Source: an uncultured Asticcacaulis sp. (GTDB lineage Bacteria > Pseudomonadota > Alphaproteobacteria > Caulobacterales > Caulobacteraceae). Taken from it: a stretch of 64,000 bases of DNA. Positions 44,297 to 52,053 of this stretch are shown piece after piece. A program made the position numbers and the translations under genes. Within the stretch, counting starts at the first letter, position 1, and every line of letters starts with the position of its first letter. Location: contig CAKZJB010000052.1 of NCBI GenBank assembly GCA_936940865.1, forward strand, positions 49,285 to 113,284, given 5' to 3'. The notes under the pieces were generated by a model that saw only the letters and a program-made list of their open reading frames with translations, had not been told where the DNA came from and ran no database searches.

Positions 44297-44506
44297 TTAC
44301 GCGGCTTTGGGCCGGTAGGGGTTCTCGAAGATCTCTTCCACGGGTTTGTCGAAGACCCCCGAAATCTTGTAGGCGAGGTCCAGCGACGGGATGTGCTTGT
44401 CGGTTTCCAGCGCGATGACGGCCTGGCGGGAGACGCCGAGACGGCTGGCCAGGTCGGCCTGGGTCAGGCCCGCGGCGATGCGCAGTTCACGAAGGCACTG
44501 TTTCAC
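44297..44506 (-). CDS. Xre-family transcriptional regulator
   Basis: A 69-residue helix-turn-helix protein: LRELRIAAGLTQADLASRLGVSRQAVIALETDKHIPSLDLAYKISGVFDKPVEEIF is a complete HTH_3 domain with nothing else, as in the YozG/YgzD-like mini-regulators. Such regulators are typically encoded beside a small membrane protein, as here. Its ATG overlaps the stop of the preceding gene (ATGA), so they are translationally coupled. It is the obvious candidate to bind the three operators at 44924-45000. Confidence 0.92.
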   Translation of the reverse strand: MKQCLRELRIAAGLTQADLASRLGVSRQAVIALETDKHIPSLDLAYKISGVFDKPVEEIFENPYRPKAA

Positions 44507-44895
44507 GTCGCGCTCCTGTAAAGCGCGCTGGCACCGCCATACAGCGCCCAGAACACGGGATAGACCAGGTACAGCGAGAAATGATGGGCGCCGGCGTTTT
44601 CCTCAAGGAAGCCCCAGGCCGTGCAGGCGAACAGGGTCAGGCCGGTGGCGACGATGAAGCGCTTCAGCGTCACGGCGCGGACATATTCGTCGACCTGCTC
44701 GATATAGCGCAGGAAGACCCAGATAGAGCCGCCGATTGGCAGGGCGGGCAGGACCGCCACGGCCCACAGGGCAGGCCCCGCCAGGTCGGGGTGGGCTTTC
44801 AGCGTCAGGATCGAAGCGAAAAGGGCCGCGGCATAGGCGCCCATGGTCGTGCTGATCCCTATGAGATACTGGGTGTTGGCGGACAATCTGGACAC
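44503..44895 (-). CDS. Four-helix membrane protein, DUF2178-like
   Basis: A 130-residue protein with four hydrophobic segments (about 10-30, 40-60, 80-97, 108-125) and a short charged loop RYIEQVDEYVRAVTLKR. It starts with GTG at 44895, with GAGGA 8 bases upstream. Small four-helix proteins next to one-domain Xre repressors are a recurrent pair in bacteria, often labelled DUF2178/DUF2975-like; the function is not known. It is the first gene of the operon membrane protein, Xre, 59-residue peptide, hydrolase. Confidence 0.8.
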   Translation of the reverse strand: MSRLSANTQYLIGISTTMGAYAAALFASILTLKAHPDLAGPALWAVAVLPALPIGGSIWVFLRYIEQVDEYVRAVTLKRFIVATGLTLFACTAWGFLEENAGAHHFSLYLVYPVFWALYGGASALYRSAT

Positions 44896-44923
44896 GGCTG
44901 CGTTCCTCGGTCAGGGGGGCTTG

Positions 44924-45000
44924 ATGTAATGTGTACCTTACATTTTCACCGATGTAATGTCAACCTTACATTCAAAAAAAATGTCAGGCTGACTTTACAC
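44924..45000 (-). promoter_or_regulatory. Promoter with three spaced operators for the Xre operon
   Basis: ATGTAA-N8-TTACAT occurs perfectly twice (44924-44943 and 44952-44971), and a third degenerate site, ATGTCA-N8-TTACAC, lies at 44981-45000; centres are 28-29 bases apart. On the minus strand the middle site contains TTGACA (-35) and the first contains TAAGGT (-10), 17 bases apart, so operators cover both promoter elements. A further inverted repeat ACACACA/TGTGTGT lies at 44997-45016, towards the divergent acyltransferase. Confidence 0.75.
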
Positions 45001-45087
45001 ACAAGAAAATGTGTGTCTTTGCCGCGTGGACTTTCGAACGCCGGCCCGTAATATGCGGATATAAAAGTGCAGGGAACCGAAGCGTCC

Positions 45088-46290
45088 ATGTCCGCCGAAA
45101 TCATCGCCTTCAAAAGGCCCGACAAGCCCGCCGTGAAGCCTGCCGCCGCGCCCGCGTCCCGGCGCGTCGATGCGCTCGATATCCTGCGCGGTCTGTGCGT
45201 CATGGGCATGATCCTGGTGGCCTATGCCGGGGACTGGAACACGCGGTTCGGCGTGCTGAAACACGCCGACTGGCATGGGCTGGCCCTGGCGGACATGATC
45301 TTTCCCGGCTTCCTGTTCTGCGCCGGCGCCGCCATTCCGCTGTCCCTGTCGCAGCGCGCCGCGCGGTCGACGCGGACAGGCCTCAGCCTGCACATCCTGT
45401 GGCGGGCAGGGGCCCTGATCGCGCTGGGCGTCGCGCTCAATGCCATTCCCGCGGCCATCTGGGGGCACCTGCGCCTGCCGGGAATCCTGCAGCGTATCGG
45501 CCTGTGCTACGGCCTGGCGGGCGCCTTCTGCCTGGCGGTTGGGCGCAAGAGCGACAGCGATTTTTCCATGAAGATCTGGCCCGTGGCGGTGACGGCGGCC
45601 ATCGTGCTGGCAGCCTATGCCGCCATGCTGGTGGTCTGGAAGACGGGAAGCTGCGCCGGGGCCTGTTTCGATCAGGTCAATGCCTTGCCGGCGGTCGTCG
45701 ACCGGGCCATCTTCACGCCGGCCTTCATGTGGCAGTACGGCACCTATAACGGCGCCGTCACCTATGACCCTGAGGGGCTGGTCTCGACGCTCGGCGCACT
45801 GGGCAACGTGCTGATCGGCGTCATGGTCGCGCTCTATGTCCGCCGGGACGGCCTGGCCAGGGCACTGCCGGGCCTGTTCATGCTGGGGGTCACGCTGTTC
45901 GTCGCCGGCGCCGCGCTGGATGCCCAGATGCCGATCGTCAAGAAGATCTGGACGCCATCCTTCACCCTGGTTTCGGCCGGCGTGTCGCTGATCGTCTTTT
46001 CGGCCCTGGCCCTGGTTGCCGACGTGTTGAAGGCCCGCATCTGGGCCTATCCGATCCGTATCTTCGGATCGAATGCGACCCTGGCCTTCGTCGGCATCAG
46101 CCTGATCGACGTCGTGATGCAACTGCCGCTGCTGGCGGGCAAAAGCGCGCATGACGCCCTGTCGGCGTGGCTTAACGCCGCCATGGGTGATGTCCGCATC
46201 GCCTCGCTGACCTATTCAGCGGGGCTGTTGCTGCTTCTTGGCCTGCTGCTGTGGCCGCTCTATGTCAAGCGCTGGTTCGTGAAGATCTGA
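45088..46290 (+). CDS. NagX-like membrane acyltransferase (DUF5009/DUF1624)
   Basis: A 400-residue integral membrane protein with about ten helices. It opens with RRVDALDILRGLCVMGMILV and DMIFPGFLFCAGAAIPLSLSQR, the hallmark of the NagX/heparan-alpha-glucosaminide N-acetyltransferase-related group, which transfers acyl groups across the membrane, often to amino sugars. Further conserved elements are LRLPGILQRIGLCYGLA and DPEGLVSTLGALGNVLIG. The start at 45088 is used, with AGGGA upstream; a GTG at 45067 would add seven residues. It is divergent from the Xre operon. Confidence 0.85.
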   Translation: MSAEIIAFKRPDKPAVKPAAAPASRRVDALDILRGLCVMGMILVAYAGDWNTRFGVLKHADWHGLALADMIFPGFLFCAGAAIPLSLSQRAARSTRTGLSLHILWRAGALIALGVALNAIPAAIWGHLRLPGILQRIGLCYGLAGAFCLAVGRKSDSDFSMKIWPVAVTAAIVLAAYAAMLVVWKTGSCAGACFDQVNALPAVVDRAIFTPAFMWQYGTYNGAVTYDPEGLVSTLGALGNVLIGVMVALYVRRDGLARALPGLFMLGVTLFVAGAALDAQMPIVKKIWTPSFTLVSAGVSLIVFSALALVADVLKARIWAYPIRIFGSNATLAFVGISLIDVVMQLPLLAGKSAHDALSAWLNAAMGDVRIASLTYSAGLLLLLGLLLWPLYVKRWFVKI

Positions 46291-46297
46291 AGAAAAT

Positions 46298-46325
46298 GCC
46301 CGGAACCGCAAAGCGGTATCCGGGC
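46298..46325. terminator. Hairpin between convergent genes
   Basis: GCCCGGA-A-CCGC-AAA-GCGG-TA-TCCGGGC forms a two-part stem with a 3-base loop, between the acyltransferase stop (46288-46290) and the stop of the convergent lipoprotein (46353). A short CCTTT follows on the plus strand, so it is a weak intrinsic terminator for both. Confidence 0.5.
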
Positions 46326-46352
46326 GGAGCGTTCCTTTGACGGCAATGCGGG

Positions 46353-46964
46353 TTACGGCAGCTTCTGGCCGTCCATCGCGGCCTGAACGGCCGGAAGCGA
46401 CGCATTGTAATAGTGATTGTCCGGCGCCAGGTAGACGACGTAGTAGTTGAGGCCGCCTTTCGAGACGGCCTGGGCCAGGCCGTGGACGTTGAGACCGTCG
46501 CTTGTCTTGGCCGTAATTTCGAAACGAACGCCCTTTGCACCGCCGACTGTGACCGGTTTGGGCGCGGAGGTCTGGACTTTTTGATAATCCAGGGTCCCGA
46601 TGGCGGTGGCGACATATTCGATCTGTTCGGACAACGACATGTTGGCCTTGCCGCGCGGGGCGGGATTGCTGCTGGAATCGCCCTTGGTCGGGCTGATGAA
46701 TAGCGGATCGTCGGCGCCGAGACCGTCGGACACGTAAAGGCGGTTAAGCAACGGGCCGTCCAGGGTCAGCAGCTTGGTCTTTGGTCCCATGCCCGTCATT
46801 ATCAGTCCGGCCGGATACAGCGACCAGTCACGGTCGAGCGTGACCGTGTCCTTGCCGGACGCGAAAGCGCCTTTGGGCGCCAGGGTCGGCCCCGTGGCGC
46901 AGGCGCCGAGCAAAAGGGCGAACACGGCGGCGGCCGTGCCCAGCTTGAGAGCGGAAGTTGTCAT
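46353..46964 (-). CDS. Lipoprotein, hypothetical
   Basis: A 203-residue lipoprotein: the signal MTTSALKLGTAAAVFALLLGACATG has lipobox LGAC. The mature region is mixed alpha/beta (VTLDRDWSLYPAGLIMTGMGPKTKLLTLDGPLLNRLYVSDGLG... YVATAIGTLDYQKVQTSAPKPVTVGGAKGVRFEITA), similar in feel to small periplasmic proteins that bind or present substrate. Its ATG overlaps the stop of the M48 peptidase gene by four bases (ATGA), so the two are coupled and probably work together at the cell envelope. No family is recognised. Confidence 0.8.
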   Translation of the reverse strand: MTTSALKLGTAAAVFALLLGACATGPTLAPKGAFASGKDTVTLDRDWSLYPAGLIMTGMGPKTKLLTLDGPLLNRLYVSDGLGADDPLFISPTKGDSSSNPAPRGKANMSLSEQIEYVATAIGTLDYQKVQTSAPKPVTVGGAKGVRFEITAKTSDGLNVHGLAQAVSKGGLNYYVVYLAPDNHYYNASLPAVQAAMDGQKLP

Positions 46965-48373
46965 TGTTTGAGTCCCCCGGTGGAAGATGGCGCGGCGCCG
47001 GCCGGAGCGGCCGGAGTGGCGGGCTGATCGCCCTTGGCGAGCGTGTCGAGCTGGTCCTGGACGATCCAGGCGTCTTGCGCGTCGGGTAGGGCCTTGAGAT
47101 AGGCGTTGAAGGCTTCGATGGCTTTCGGCGTATCGCCCACACGACGGTAGACGTCGCCGAGCTGGCGCCAGGTTTCTTTCGGTGCGTCCGGGTTTTCCAG
47201 TGCGACCTTGTAGGCCGTGATGGCGCTGTCGAGGTCCGGCTTGCCCGTCTTGCCGCCACGCAGGCGGTAGGCTTCGCCGGCATAGAAGTTGAGCAGACCC
47301 TTGTCTTCGCCGTCGACGCCTAAGCGGTCGATGACAAAAAGGGTCTGGCCGAAGTCCTGGCGGCGGAGGTCGTCGCGCAGCCAGGCGGAAAGGTAGGGGC
47401 GGATATGGGCGCGATAGGCCAGGCGCGCCGCCTTCGCTTCCTCGGGCGTGCGCGTGCTGGGCGTGCCGCCGTTAAGCAGCTTGTCCTGGCGCGTCAGAGC
47501 CGTCAGGCGTGTGGTCTCAAGCGGGTGGTCGCCGAATACATTGATGCGCGCCGGCGAGGTGCGCACCTTTTCGATATCGGACGCGGCCGTTTCATCGAGC
47601 CGGTCCTGCCAGATGCGGGCGCCGGCGCCGGGGAAATAGCCGGCCTCACGCGTGTATATCAACCCATAGGTATCGGCCTGGCCTTCGGTTTCGCGCGAAT
47701 AACCCAGGAAGGCCGCGATCGAGCCAAGGTAGATGACATCGATCAGGCCGCTGGTGGCGTTCGATATGCTTTGCGCCGCCTGGGCCGTGCCGGCGTTGGC
47801 GGCGGCACCCATGGCGAGAACGGACAGGGCCATGGTCGCGACCAGCGCCGTATTCTGGCCGTCCCTCAAGGCCTTGTAGGTCTTGATGGAGTGCGAATGG
47901 CGGAAGTGGCCCAGTTCGTGGCCCAGAACGAAGGCCAGTTCATCCTCGTCATCGCAGCGCAGCAGTAGCCCGGTCCATACTTCCGTATAGCCGTTCGGCG
48001 CCATGCTGGCATTGAAGAAGGGGCGGTCCATGACGTAGACCCGGACGTCGCCGGAATAGCGGCCGGTCACGCGTGTCAGCACGCCGCCGACATACGCGTC
48101 GAGGTCGGGGCTGAGGTTGCGCTCCCCCGAGGTCTTGGCGGCGTGCTCGGCCTTGCCGACCTCGACCCAAATGCCTTCTTCCAGCGATCCGGGTTCGGGC
48201 TTCTGGCCTGGAGCGCGCTCGGGGGCGTCGTCGGCCAGATCGGGATTAAGGTCGACCGGCTGGACCTGGGCGGCCGCGGGCGCGGAGGCCAGGGCCTGGG
48301 CGGGCAGAATCAAGGCGGTCTGCAAAAGTGCCGTGGACACGAGAAGCAGGCCGCGAAGGTTGCGGCGGATCAT
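46961..48373 (-). CDS. Periplasmic M48 metalloprotease with TPR-like C-terminus (BepA-like)
   Basis: A 470-residue secreted zinc protease. A signal peptide (about 1-36, ending AQALASAPAAAQ) precedes the M48 domain: YVMDRPFFNASMAPNGYTEVWTGLL, zinc helix LGHELGHFRHSH (HExxH at 152-156), and a third ligand Glu in SRETEGQADTYGL. From about 350, helical repeats (DSAITAYKVALENPDAPKETWRQLGDVYRRVGDTPKAIEAFNAYL) form TPR units, as in BepA, which degrades misassembled outer-membrane proteins. It is the middle gene of a three-gene envelope group. Confidence 0.92.
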   Translation of the reverse strand: MIRRNLRGLLLVSTALLQTALILPAQALASAPAAAQVQPVDLNPDLADDAPERAPGQKPEPGSLEEGIWVEVGKAEHAAKTSGERNLSPDLDAYVGGVLTRVTGRYSGDVRVYVMDRPFFNASMAPNGYTEVWTGLLLRCDDEDELAFVLGHELGHFRHSHSIKTYKALRDGQNTALVATMALSVLAMGAAANAGTAQAAQSISNATSGLIDVIYLGSIAAFLGYSRETEGQADTYGLIYTREAGYFPGAGARIWQDRLDETAASDIEKVRTSPARINVFGDHPLETTRLTALTRQDKLLNGGTPSTRTPEEAKAARLAYRAHIRPYLSAWLRDDLRRQDFGQTLFVIDRLGVDGEDKGLLNFYAGEAYRLRGGKTGKPDLDSAITAYKVALENPDAPKETWRQLGDVYRRVGDTPKAIEAFNAYLKALPDAQDAWIVQDQLDTLAKGDQPATPAAPAGAAPSSTGGLKQ

Positions 48374-48383
48374 GGCCGGGCTC

Positions 48384-49094
48384 TTACAGCGGCAGTTGCT
48401 TAAACAGCGAATGCACGGCTTCGCTGGCGCCTTCGGCGGTACGGATATCGGTCCCGGCGGGGACGATCATCAACTGATACCAGACGATCTGGCCGGTTTT
48501 GAGATCGACCAGGGTGGCACGCATCGCCTGGCCGCCCATTGGCATGCCGACGCCCATGGCGGCCATGAAGATCATGGCGGCGGCACGGCCGCTCGATGAA
48601 TAGCTGCCCTTACACTCGACGAAAAGCGCATAGGCAGGGACTGTGTCCGAGCCTGCCGGAACCAGCTTGGCGGCGTCTTCGCCCAAGGTGTAGTCGAAGG
48701 TCGTCTTTGTCGGAAGCTTCCAGATGGAATTGTAAAAGACGCTGTCGGTCACCGCGGCGTTCAGCTTCAGCATCTGCAGCGCCGTGGGGTCCTCATACGT
48801 GTTGAGGTCGACGCCGACCGTCTTGTAGTCGAGCTTCGACATCGATTCGGTCATCGACGTATTGAGGAAGGTCTGCGCCGATTTCGACCAGTCTTCCTTT
48901 GGCTCCTGCGTGCCGGCGGCCGTGAGCAGGTTCAGGCTGACGGTGGGCAGCACGACCATGATCGGCGTGCCCTTGGCCGGCTTGTCGATCTTGACGTAGG
49001 TCGGAACCGCCTCCTGCGCATAGGCGCCGGTCGCACCCACGGCGCCAAGACACAATGCTACGGATACGGCGGTCGTGACGAATAGCTTTTTCAT
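48384..49094 (-). CDS. Secreted protein of unknown function
   Basis: A 236-residue protein with a Sec signal (MKKLFVTTAVSVALCLGAVGATGAYAQ, cleavage after AYA). The mature part has a CsgG- or LpoB-like feel: short beta strands (PTYVKIDKPAKGTPIMVVLPTVSLNL, TVGVDLNTYEDPTALQ, YALFVECKGSYSSSGRAAAMIFMAAMGVGMPMGGQAMRATLVDLKTGQIVWYQLMI), where a final strand with conserved 'LVDLKTGQIVWYQ' is typical of lipoprotein-like envelope proteins. GGGGGGACAGC precedes the ATG at 49094. It is the first gene of the M48 group, ending 10 bases before the protease. Confidence 0.75.
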   Translation of the reverse strand: MKKLFVTTAVSVALCLGAVGATGAYAQEAVPTYVKIDKPAKGTPIMVVLPTVSLNLLTAAGTQEPKEDWSKSAQTFLNTSMTESMSKLDYKTVGVDLNTYEDPTALQMLKLNAAVTDSVFYNSIWKLPTKTTFDYTLGEDAAKLVPAGSDTVPAYALFVECKGSYSSSGRAAAMIFMAAMGVGMPMGGQAMRATLVDLKTGQIVWYQLMIVPAGTDIRTAEGASEAVHSLFKQLPL

Positions 49095-49254
49095 GCTGTC
49101 CCCCCAAAATGCGGCAAATACGGCCGCTATGATTAGCCTCGCGGACAAGCCGCGATCGTTCCCTGACGATTCCAGTATCGCAATCTTGCCATTCGCACAA
49201 CCCCGTTCGTTCAAGGCACGATGCCGCATTGCCGGCCGGCAAAATCGCGAGTAT

Positions 49255-49274
49255 AGTACTGACCGGTCAGTACT
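49255..49274. promoter_or_regulatory. Perfect 20-bp palindrome, probable TetR operator
   Basis: AGTACTGACCGGTCAGTACT is a perfect palindrome ending 14 bases before the ATG of the TetR gene at 49288. Position and symmetry fit autoregulation of the efflux operon and possibly repression of the divergent secreted-protein gene (start 49094). Confidence 0.8.
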
Positions 49275-49287
49275 GAAGTGGTGGCAT

Positions 49288-49965
49288 ATGGACGGCGAAA
49301 CGGCAGGATCGGGCAGGCGGGCAAGGCGGGCAAGGCGGGCAAGGCGGGCGACGCCCGAGGTGCGCCAGGCTGATATCCTGGACGCGGCCATGGCGGAGTT
49401 CGCCGAGCACGGATTCGAAGGTGCGCGCATGGAAGACGTGGCGCGGCATGCCCGCGTCAGCAAGGGCACGGTCTATCTTTACTATCCCACCAAGCAGGCC
49501 CTGTTCGAAGCCCTGGTCCGCCGTGACATAGCGCCGCGCGTGGCCCTGGCCGAGCTGTTCCTCAAAGGGTATGACGGGCCTGTCCGGCCGGCGCTTCTGC
49601 GCATTGTCGACATGGCCGCAATGGCTATCGCCGCCGGAAAGCTTCCGGTTTATCCGAAACTTTTGATCGCGGAATCCGGCCGCTTTCCCGATCTAGCCGC
49701 CTTCTATCGCCGTGAGGTCGTGGGCCGGATGCTGGAAGCCCTGGGGCAGCTGTTCGCCAGGGCGGCCGCGCGCGGCGAGATCGATTCCGTAAATCACGAA
49801 GTGACGGCGCACCTGTTCATCGCGCCGGTGCTGAAGGCCTTGATGTGGTCGTTCGTATTCGCGCCCATCGAGGATGAGCCTTTTCCGCCGGGGCCTTACC
49901 TTCAGGCGCATGTCGATATCTTTCTGCGCGGGCTTGGCTATAAAGGGGAAGGTGACGATGCGTAA
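49288..49965 (+). CDS. TetR-family transcriptional repressor
   Basis: A 225-residue regulator. The N-terminus is arginine-rich (RRARRARRARRA) and precedes the HTH: ILDAAMAEFAEHGFEGARMEDVARHARVSKGTVYLYYPTKQALFEALVRR, a clean TetR N-domain with the YLYYPTK recognition helix. The C-terminal ligand domain is helical. ATG at 49288 lies just after the operator palindrome. Its stop overlaps the next gene by 8 bases, so it is the first gene of the operon TetR-adaptor-ATPase-permease, and presumably represses it until a drug or solvent binds. The coding sequence contains the repeat at 49319-49345. Confidence 0.93.
   Translation: MDGETAGSGRRARRARRARRATPEVRQADILDAAMAEFAEHGFEGARMEDVARHARVSKGTVYLYYPTKQALFEALVRRDIAPRVALAELFLKGYDGPVRPALLRIVDMAAMAIAAGKLPVYPKLLIAESGRFPDLAAFYRREVVGRMLEALGQLFARAAARGEIDSVNHEVTAHLFIAPVLKALMWSFVFAPIEDEPFPPGPYLQAHVDIFLRGLGYKGEGDDA
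49319..49345 (+). repeat. Three 9-bp tandem repeats inside the TetR gene
   Basis: GGGCAAGGC is present three times in exact tandem, flanked by degenerate units (49311-49318 and 49346-49354). It encodes the RRA repeats of the TetR N-terminal tail. Being in frame, copy-number change would lengthen or shorten a basic tail by three residues without a frameshift. Confidence 0.85.
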
Positions 49966-50896
49966 GGCGATGGTCGCGGGCGTGGCGCTGCTGGTTTTGG
50001 CGGGCTGTACGCAAAAGGCCGCGAACAGTTACAGCGGCTATGTCGAGGCGCAATCCGTGGCCATCGCCGCGCCGCAGTCGGGCTGGCTCAGCGCGGTAGC
50101 GGTGGATCGCGGCGATGCCGTGCATGACGGCCAGCCGCTGTTCAGCCTTGACGCGACCCAGGCCGGCCATGCCCTGCAAAGCGCGGAGCAAAGGGCTCAG
50201 GCCGCGTCCGCCACGGCCGAGGATTTGCAAAAGGGCGCGCGCGCCGCCGACATCGCGCCGTTGATCGAGCAAAGGCGGCAGGCGCAGGCGCAACTCGATC
50301 TGGCGCGCTCGAACGAGGCGCGCTATGCGCAACTGGAGCCGAAGGGCTTCGTGTCGGCGGCGCAGATGGACACGCTCCGCGCCACCACGCGCCAGGCCGA
50401 GGCGTCGCTCAGCAATATCGACAGGCAGATTTCCGACAAGCAGTTAGCGGCGCGTACCGACCAGCAGCGCGCGGCTTTGGCGCAGGCGGAAGCGTCGCGC
50501 GCCGACGCGGCCTCGGCCGCCTGGACGGTCGGCGACCGCGACGTGCACGCGCGTATCGAAGGCCGGGTCGAGGAGCGGTTGCGCGAGCCCGGAGAGTTCG
50601 TGCCGCAGGGGGCGGCGGTGGTCACCATCCTGCCGAAGGGGCGCGAATTCGTGCGTTTCTATGTGCCGCAGTCGGACCTTTCGAAATTTTCGGTCGGGCG
50701 CATGGTGCATGTTCATTGCGACGGTTGCGCGGACGGCCTGACGGCAAAGGTCCGCTTCATTTCCACGGTTTCGGAATTCACGCCGCCGGTCATCTATAGT
50801 GTGAAAGAACGCCAGAAGCTGATGTTCCTCATCGAGGCGACGCCGTCCAGACCCGAAGCCCTCCATGCCGGCCAGCCGGTCGATGTGAGCCTGTGA
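49958..50896 (+). CDS. Lipoprotein membrane fusion (HlyD/EmrA-type) adaptor
   Basis: A 312-residue adaptor with a lipoprotein signal (MRKAMVAGVALLVLAGCT, Cys at 17). Lipoyl half-motif AAPQSGWLSAVAVDRGDAVHDGQPLFSLD, a long helical hairpin (about 65-185), the second lipoyl half and a beta domain (HARIEGRVEERLREPGEFVPQGAAVVTILP). AAGGTG lies 3 bases before the ATG; the TetR stop overlaps by 8 bases. With the ATPase and permease downstream it forms a YbhG-FSR-type multidrug exporter (inference by gene order). A 203-bp palindromic element separates it from the ATPase. Confidence 0.92.
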   Translation: MRKAMVAGVALLVLAGCTQKAANSYSGYVEAQSVAIAAPQSGWLSAVAVDRGDAVHDGQPLFSLDATQAGHALQSAEQRAQAASATAEDLQKGARAADIAPLIEQRRQAQAQLDLARSNEARYAQLEPKGFVSAAQMDTLRATTRQAEASLSNIDRQISDKQLAARTDQQRAALAQAEASRADAASAAWTVGDRDVHARIEGRVEERLREPGEFVPQGAAVVTILPKGREFVRFYVPQSDLSKFSVGRMVHVHCDGCADGLTAKVRFISTVSEFTPPVIYSVKERQKLMFLIEATPSRPEALHAGQPVDVSL

Positions 50897-50918
50897 TGGA
50901 GGGGGGGATGGTAGAAGC

Positions 50919-51121
50919 AAGAAACCCCACCACCACATCTCCTTCACCATTGCTGGCGCAATGGCTCAGTCGTGCGGTCCCCCTCCCCATTTCCGTTGGA
51001 AACGCGGAGGTGCAAGGATGCGCGCTATCTTGCATCTCCCCGTCGCGCAGCGATGGGGAGGGGGACCGCACGAGCGAGATTTGCGTTAGCAAACGAGCGA
51101 GATGTGGTGGTGGGGTTTCTT
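50919..51121. repeat. Nested palindrome element (cloverleaf-forming) inserted in the efflux operon
   Basis: Outer arms 50919-50941 and 51099-51121 are perfect 23-bp inverted repeats. Inner arms 50970-50990 and 51053-51073 are perfect 21-bp inverted repeats. Between outer and inner arms each side has its own small hairpin: CCATTGC-TGGC-GCAATGG on the left and TTTGC-GTTA-GCAAA on the right. The centre has GGAGGTGCAAG and CTTGCATCTCC (one mismatch). In RNA the whole folds as a four-way junction. The right end is 2 bases from the ATPase ATG. There is no coding content of its own. Confidence 0.85.
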
Positions 51122-51123
51122 AA

Positions 51124-52053
51124 ATGCCGCAAGCACAAGACACCGCCATCGACGTCCGCGGGCTGACCAAGCGCTTCGGTGACCGCGTCGCGGTCGACCA
51201 TGTCGACATCACCATGCCGCGCGGGCAGGTCTGGGGCTTCCTGGGGCCCAACGGCTCGGGCAAGACGACGACCATCCGCATGCTGTGCGGGCTGTTGCGC
51301 GCCGACGAAGGCTCTGGCACCTGCCTCGGCTACGACATCATCCGCCAAAGCCGCCAGATCAAGCGCGATGTCGGCTACATGACGCAGAAGTTCTCCTACT
51401 GGGAGGACCTGACCATCCGCGAAAACCTCGAATTCGTCGCCAATCTCTACGGCATTCCGAAACGCAAGACCGTGGTCGACAGGACCCTGGAAGACCTGGG
51501 GCTGACCTCGCGGCAGAAGCAACTGGCCGGGACGCTGTCCGGCGGATGGAAGCAGCGCCTGGCCCTGGCGGCGTGCACGCTGCACAGTCCGAAGATGCTG
51601 ATGCTCGACGAGCCGACCGCCGGGGTCGACCCGCAGGCGCGCCGCGATTTCTGGGACCAGATCCACCGCCTGTCGTCGCAAGGCCTGACTGTGCTGGTCT
51701 CGACCCACTACATGGACGAGGCCGAACGCTGCGACCAGATCGTCTATATCGCTTACGGCAAGCTGATGACGCAGGGCCGCGTCGACGACATCATCACGCA
51801 AAGCGGGCTTTATACGTTCATCGCCGAAGGGGCGGGCGTACGCGACCTTATGGAACGCCTGCGCGGCAAGCCGGGCGCGGAGCACGTCGCCTATTTCGGC
51901 AACGCGCTTCATGTCAGCGGATCCGACCTCTCCGCGCTCCAGAGCCTGATTGCCGCCGAGGGCCGGGCCCCGGGCGTCGCATGGCGTCAGGAACGGCCGA
52001 ACCTGGAAGACGTCTTCATCCACCTGATGGGTAAATCCGGGGGAGGGCAGTGA
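51124..52053 (+). CDS. ABC exporter ATP-binding protein
   Basis: A 309-residue ATPase of the drug or polyketide exporter (YbhF/CcmA-like) type: Walker A GPNGSGKTTT, GYMTQKFSYWEDLTIRENL, signature LSGGWKQRLALAA, Walker B LMLDEPTAGVDPQARR, H-loop VSTHYMDEAERC. The unusual signature (SGGWKQR) is typical of the group. Its only upstream purine tract, GGTGGGG, lies inside the right arm of the palindromic element, 8 bases before the ATG. The stop overlaps the permease ATG (TGATG). It works with the adaptor and permease as one exporter. Confidence 0.93.
   Translation: MPQAQDTAIDVRGLTKRFGDRVAVDHVDITMPRGQVWGFLGPNGSGKTTTIRMLCGLLRADEGSGTCLGYDIIRQSRQIKRDVGYMTQKFSYWEDLTIRENLEFVANLYGIPKRKTVVDRTLEDLGLTSRQKQLAGTLSGGWKQRLALAACTLHSPKMLMLDEPTAGVDPQARRDFWDQIHRLSSQGLTVLVSTHYMDEAERCDQIVYIAYGKLMTQGRVDDIITQSGLYTFIAEGAGVRDLMERLRGKPGAEHVAYFGNALHVSGSDLSALQSLIAAEGRAPGVAWRQERPNLEDVFIHLMGKSGGGQ

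Noticed and set aside
50893..51123. A 76-codon ORF across the palindromic element
   Set aside because: It is formed by the element's repeats, has no ribosome site, and the translated sequence is low-complexity.
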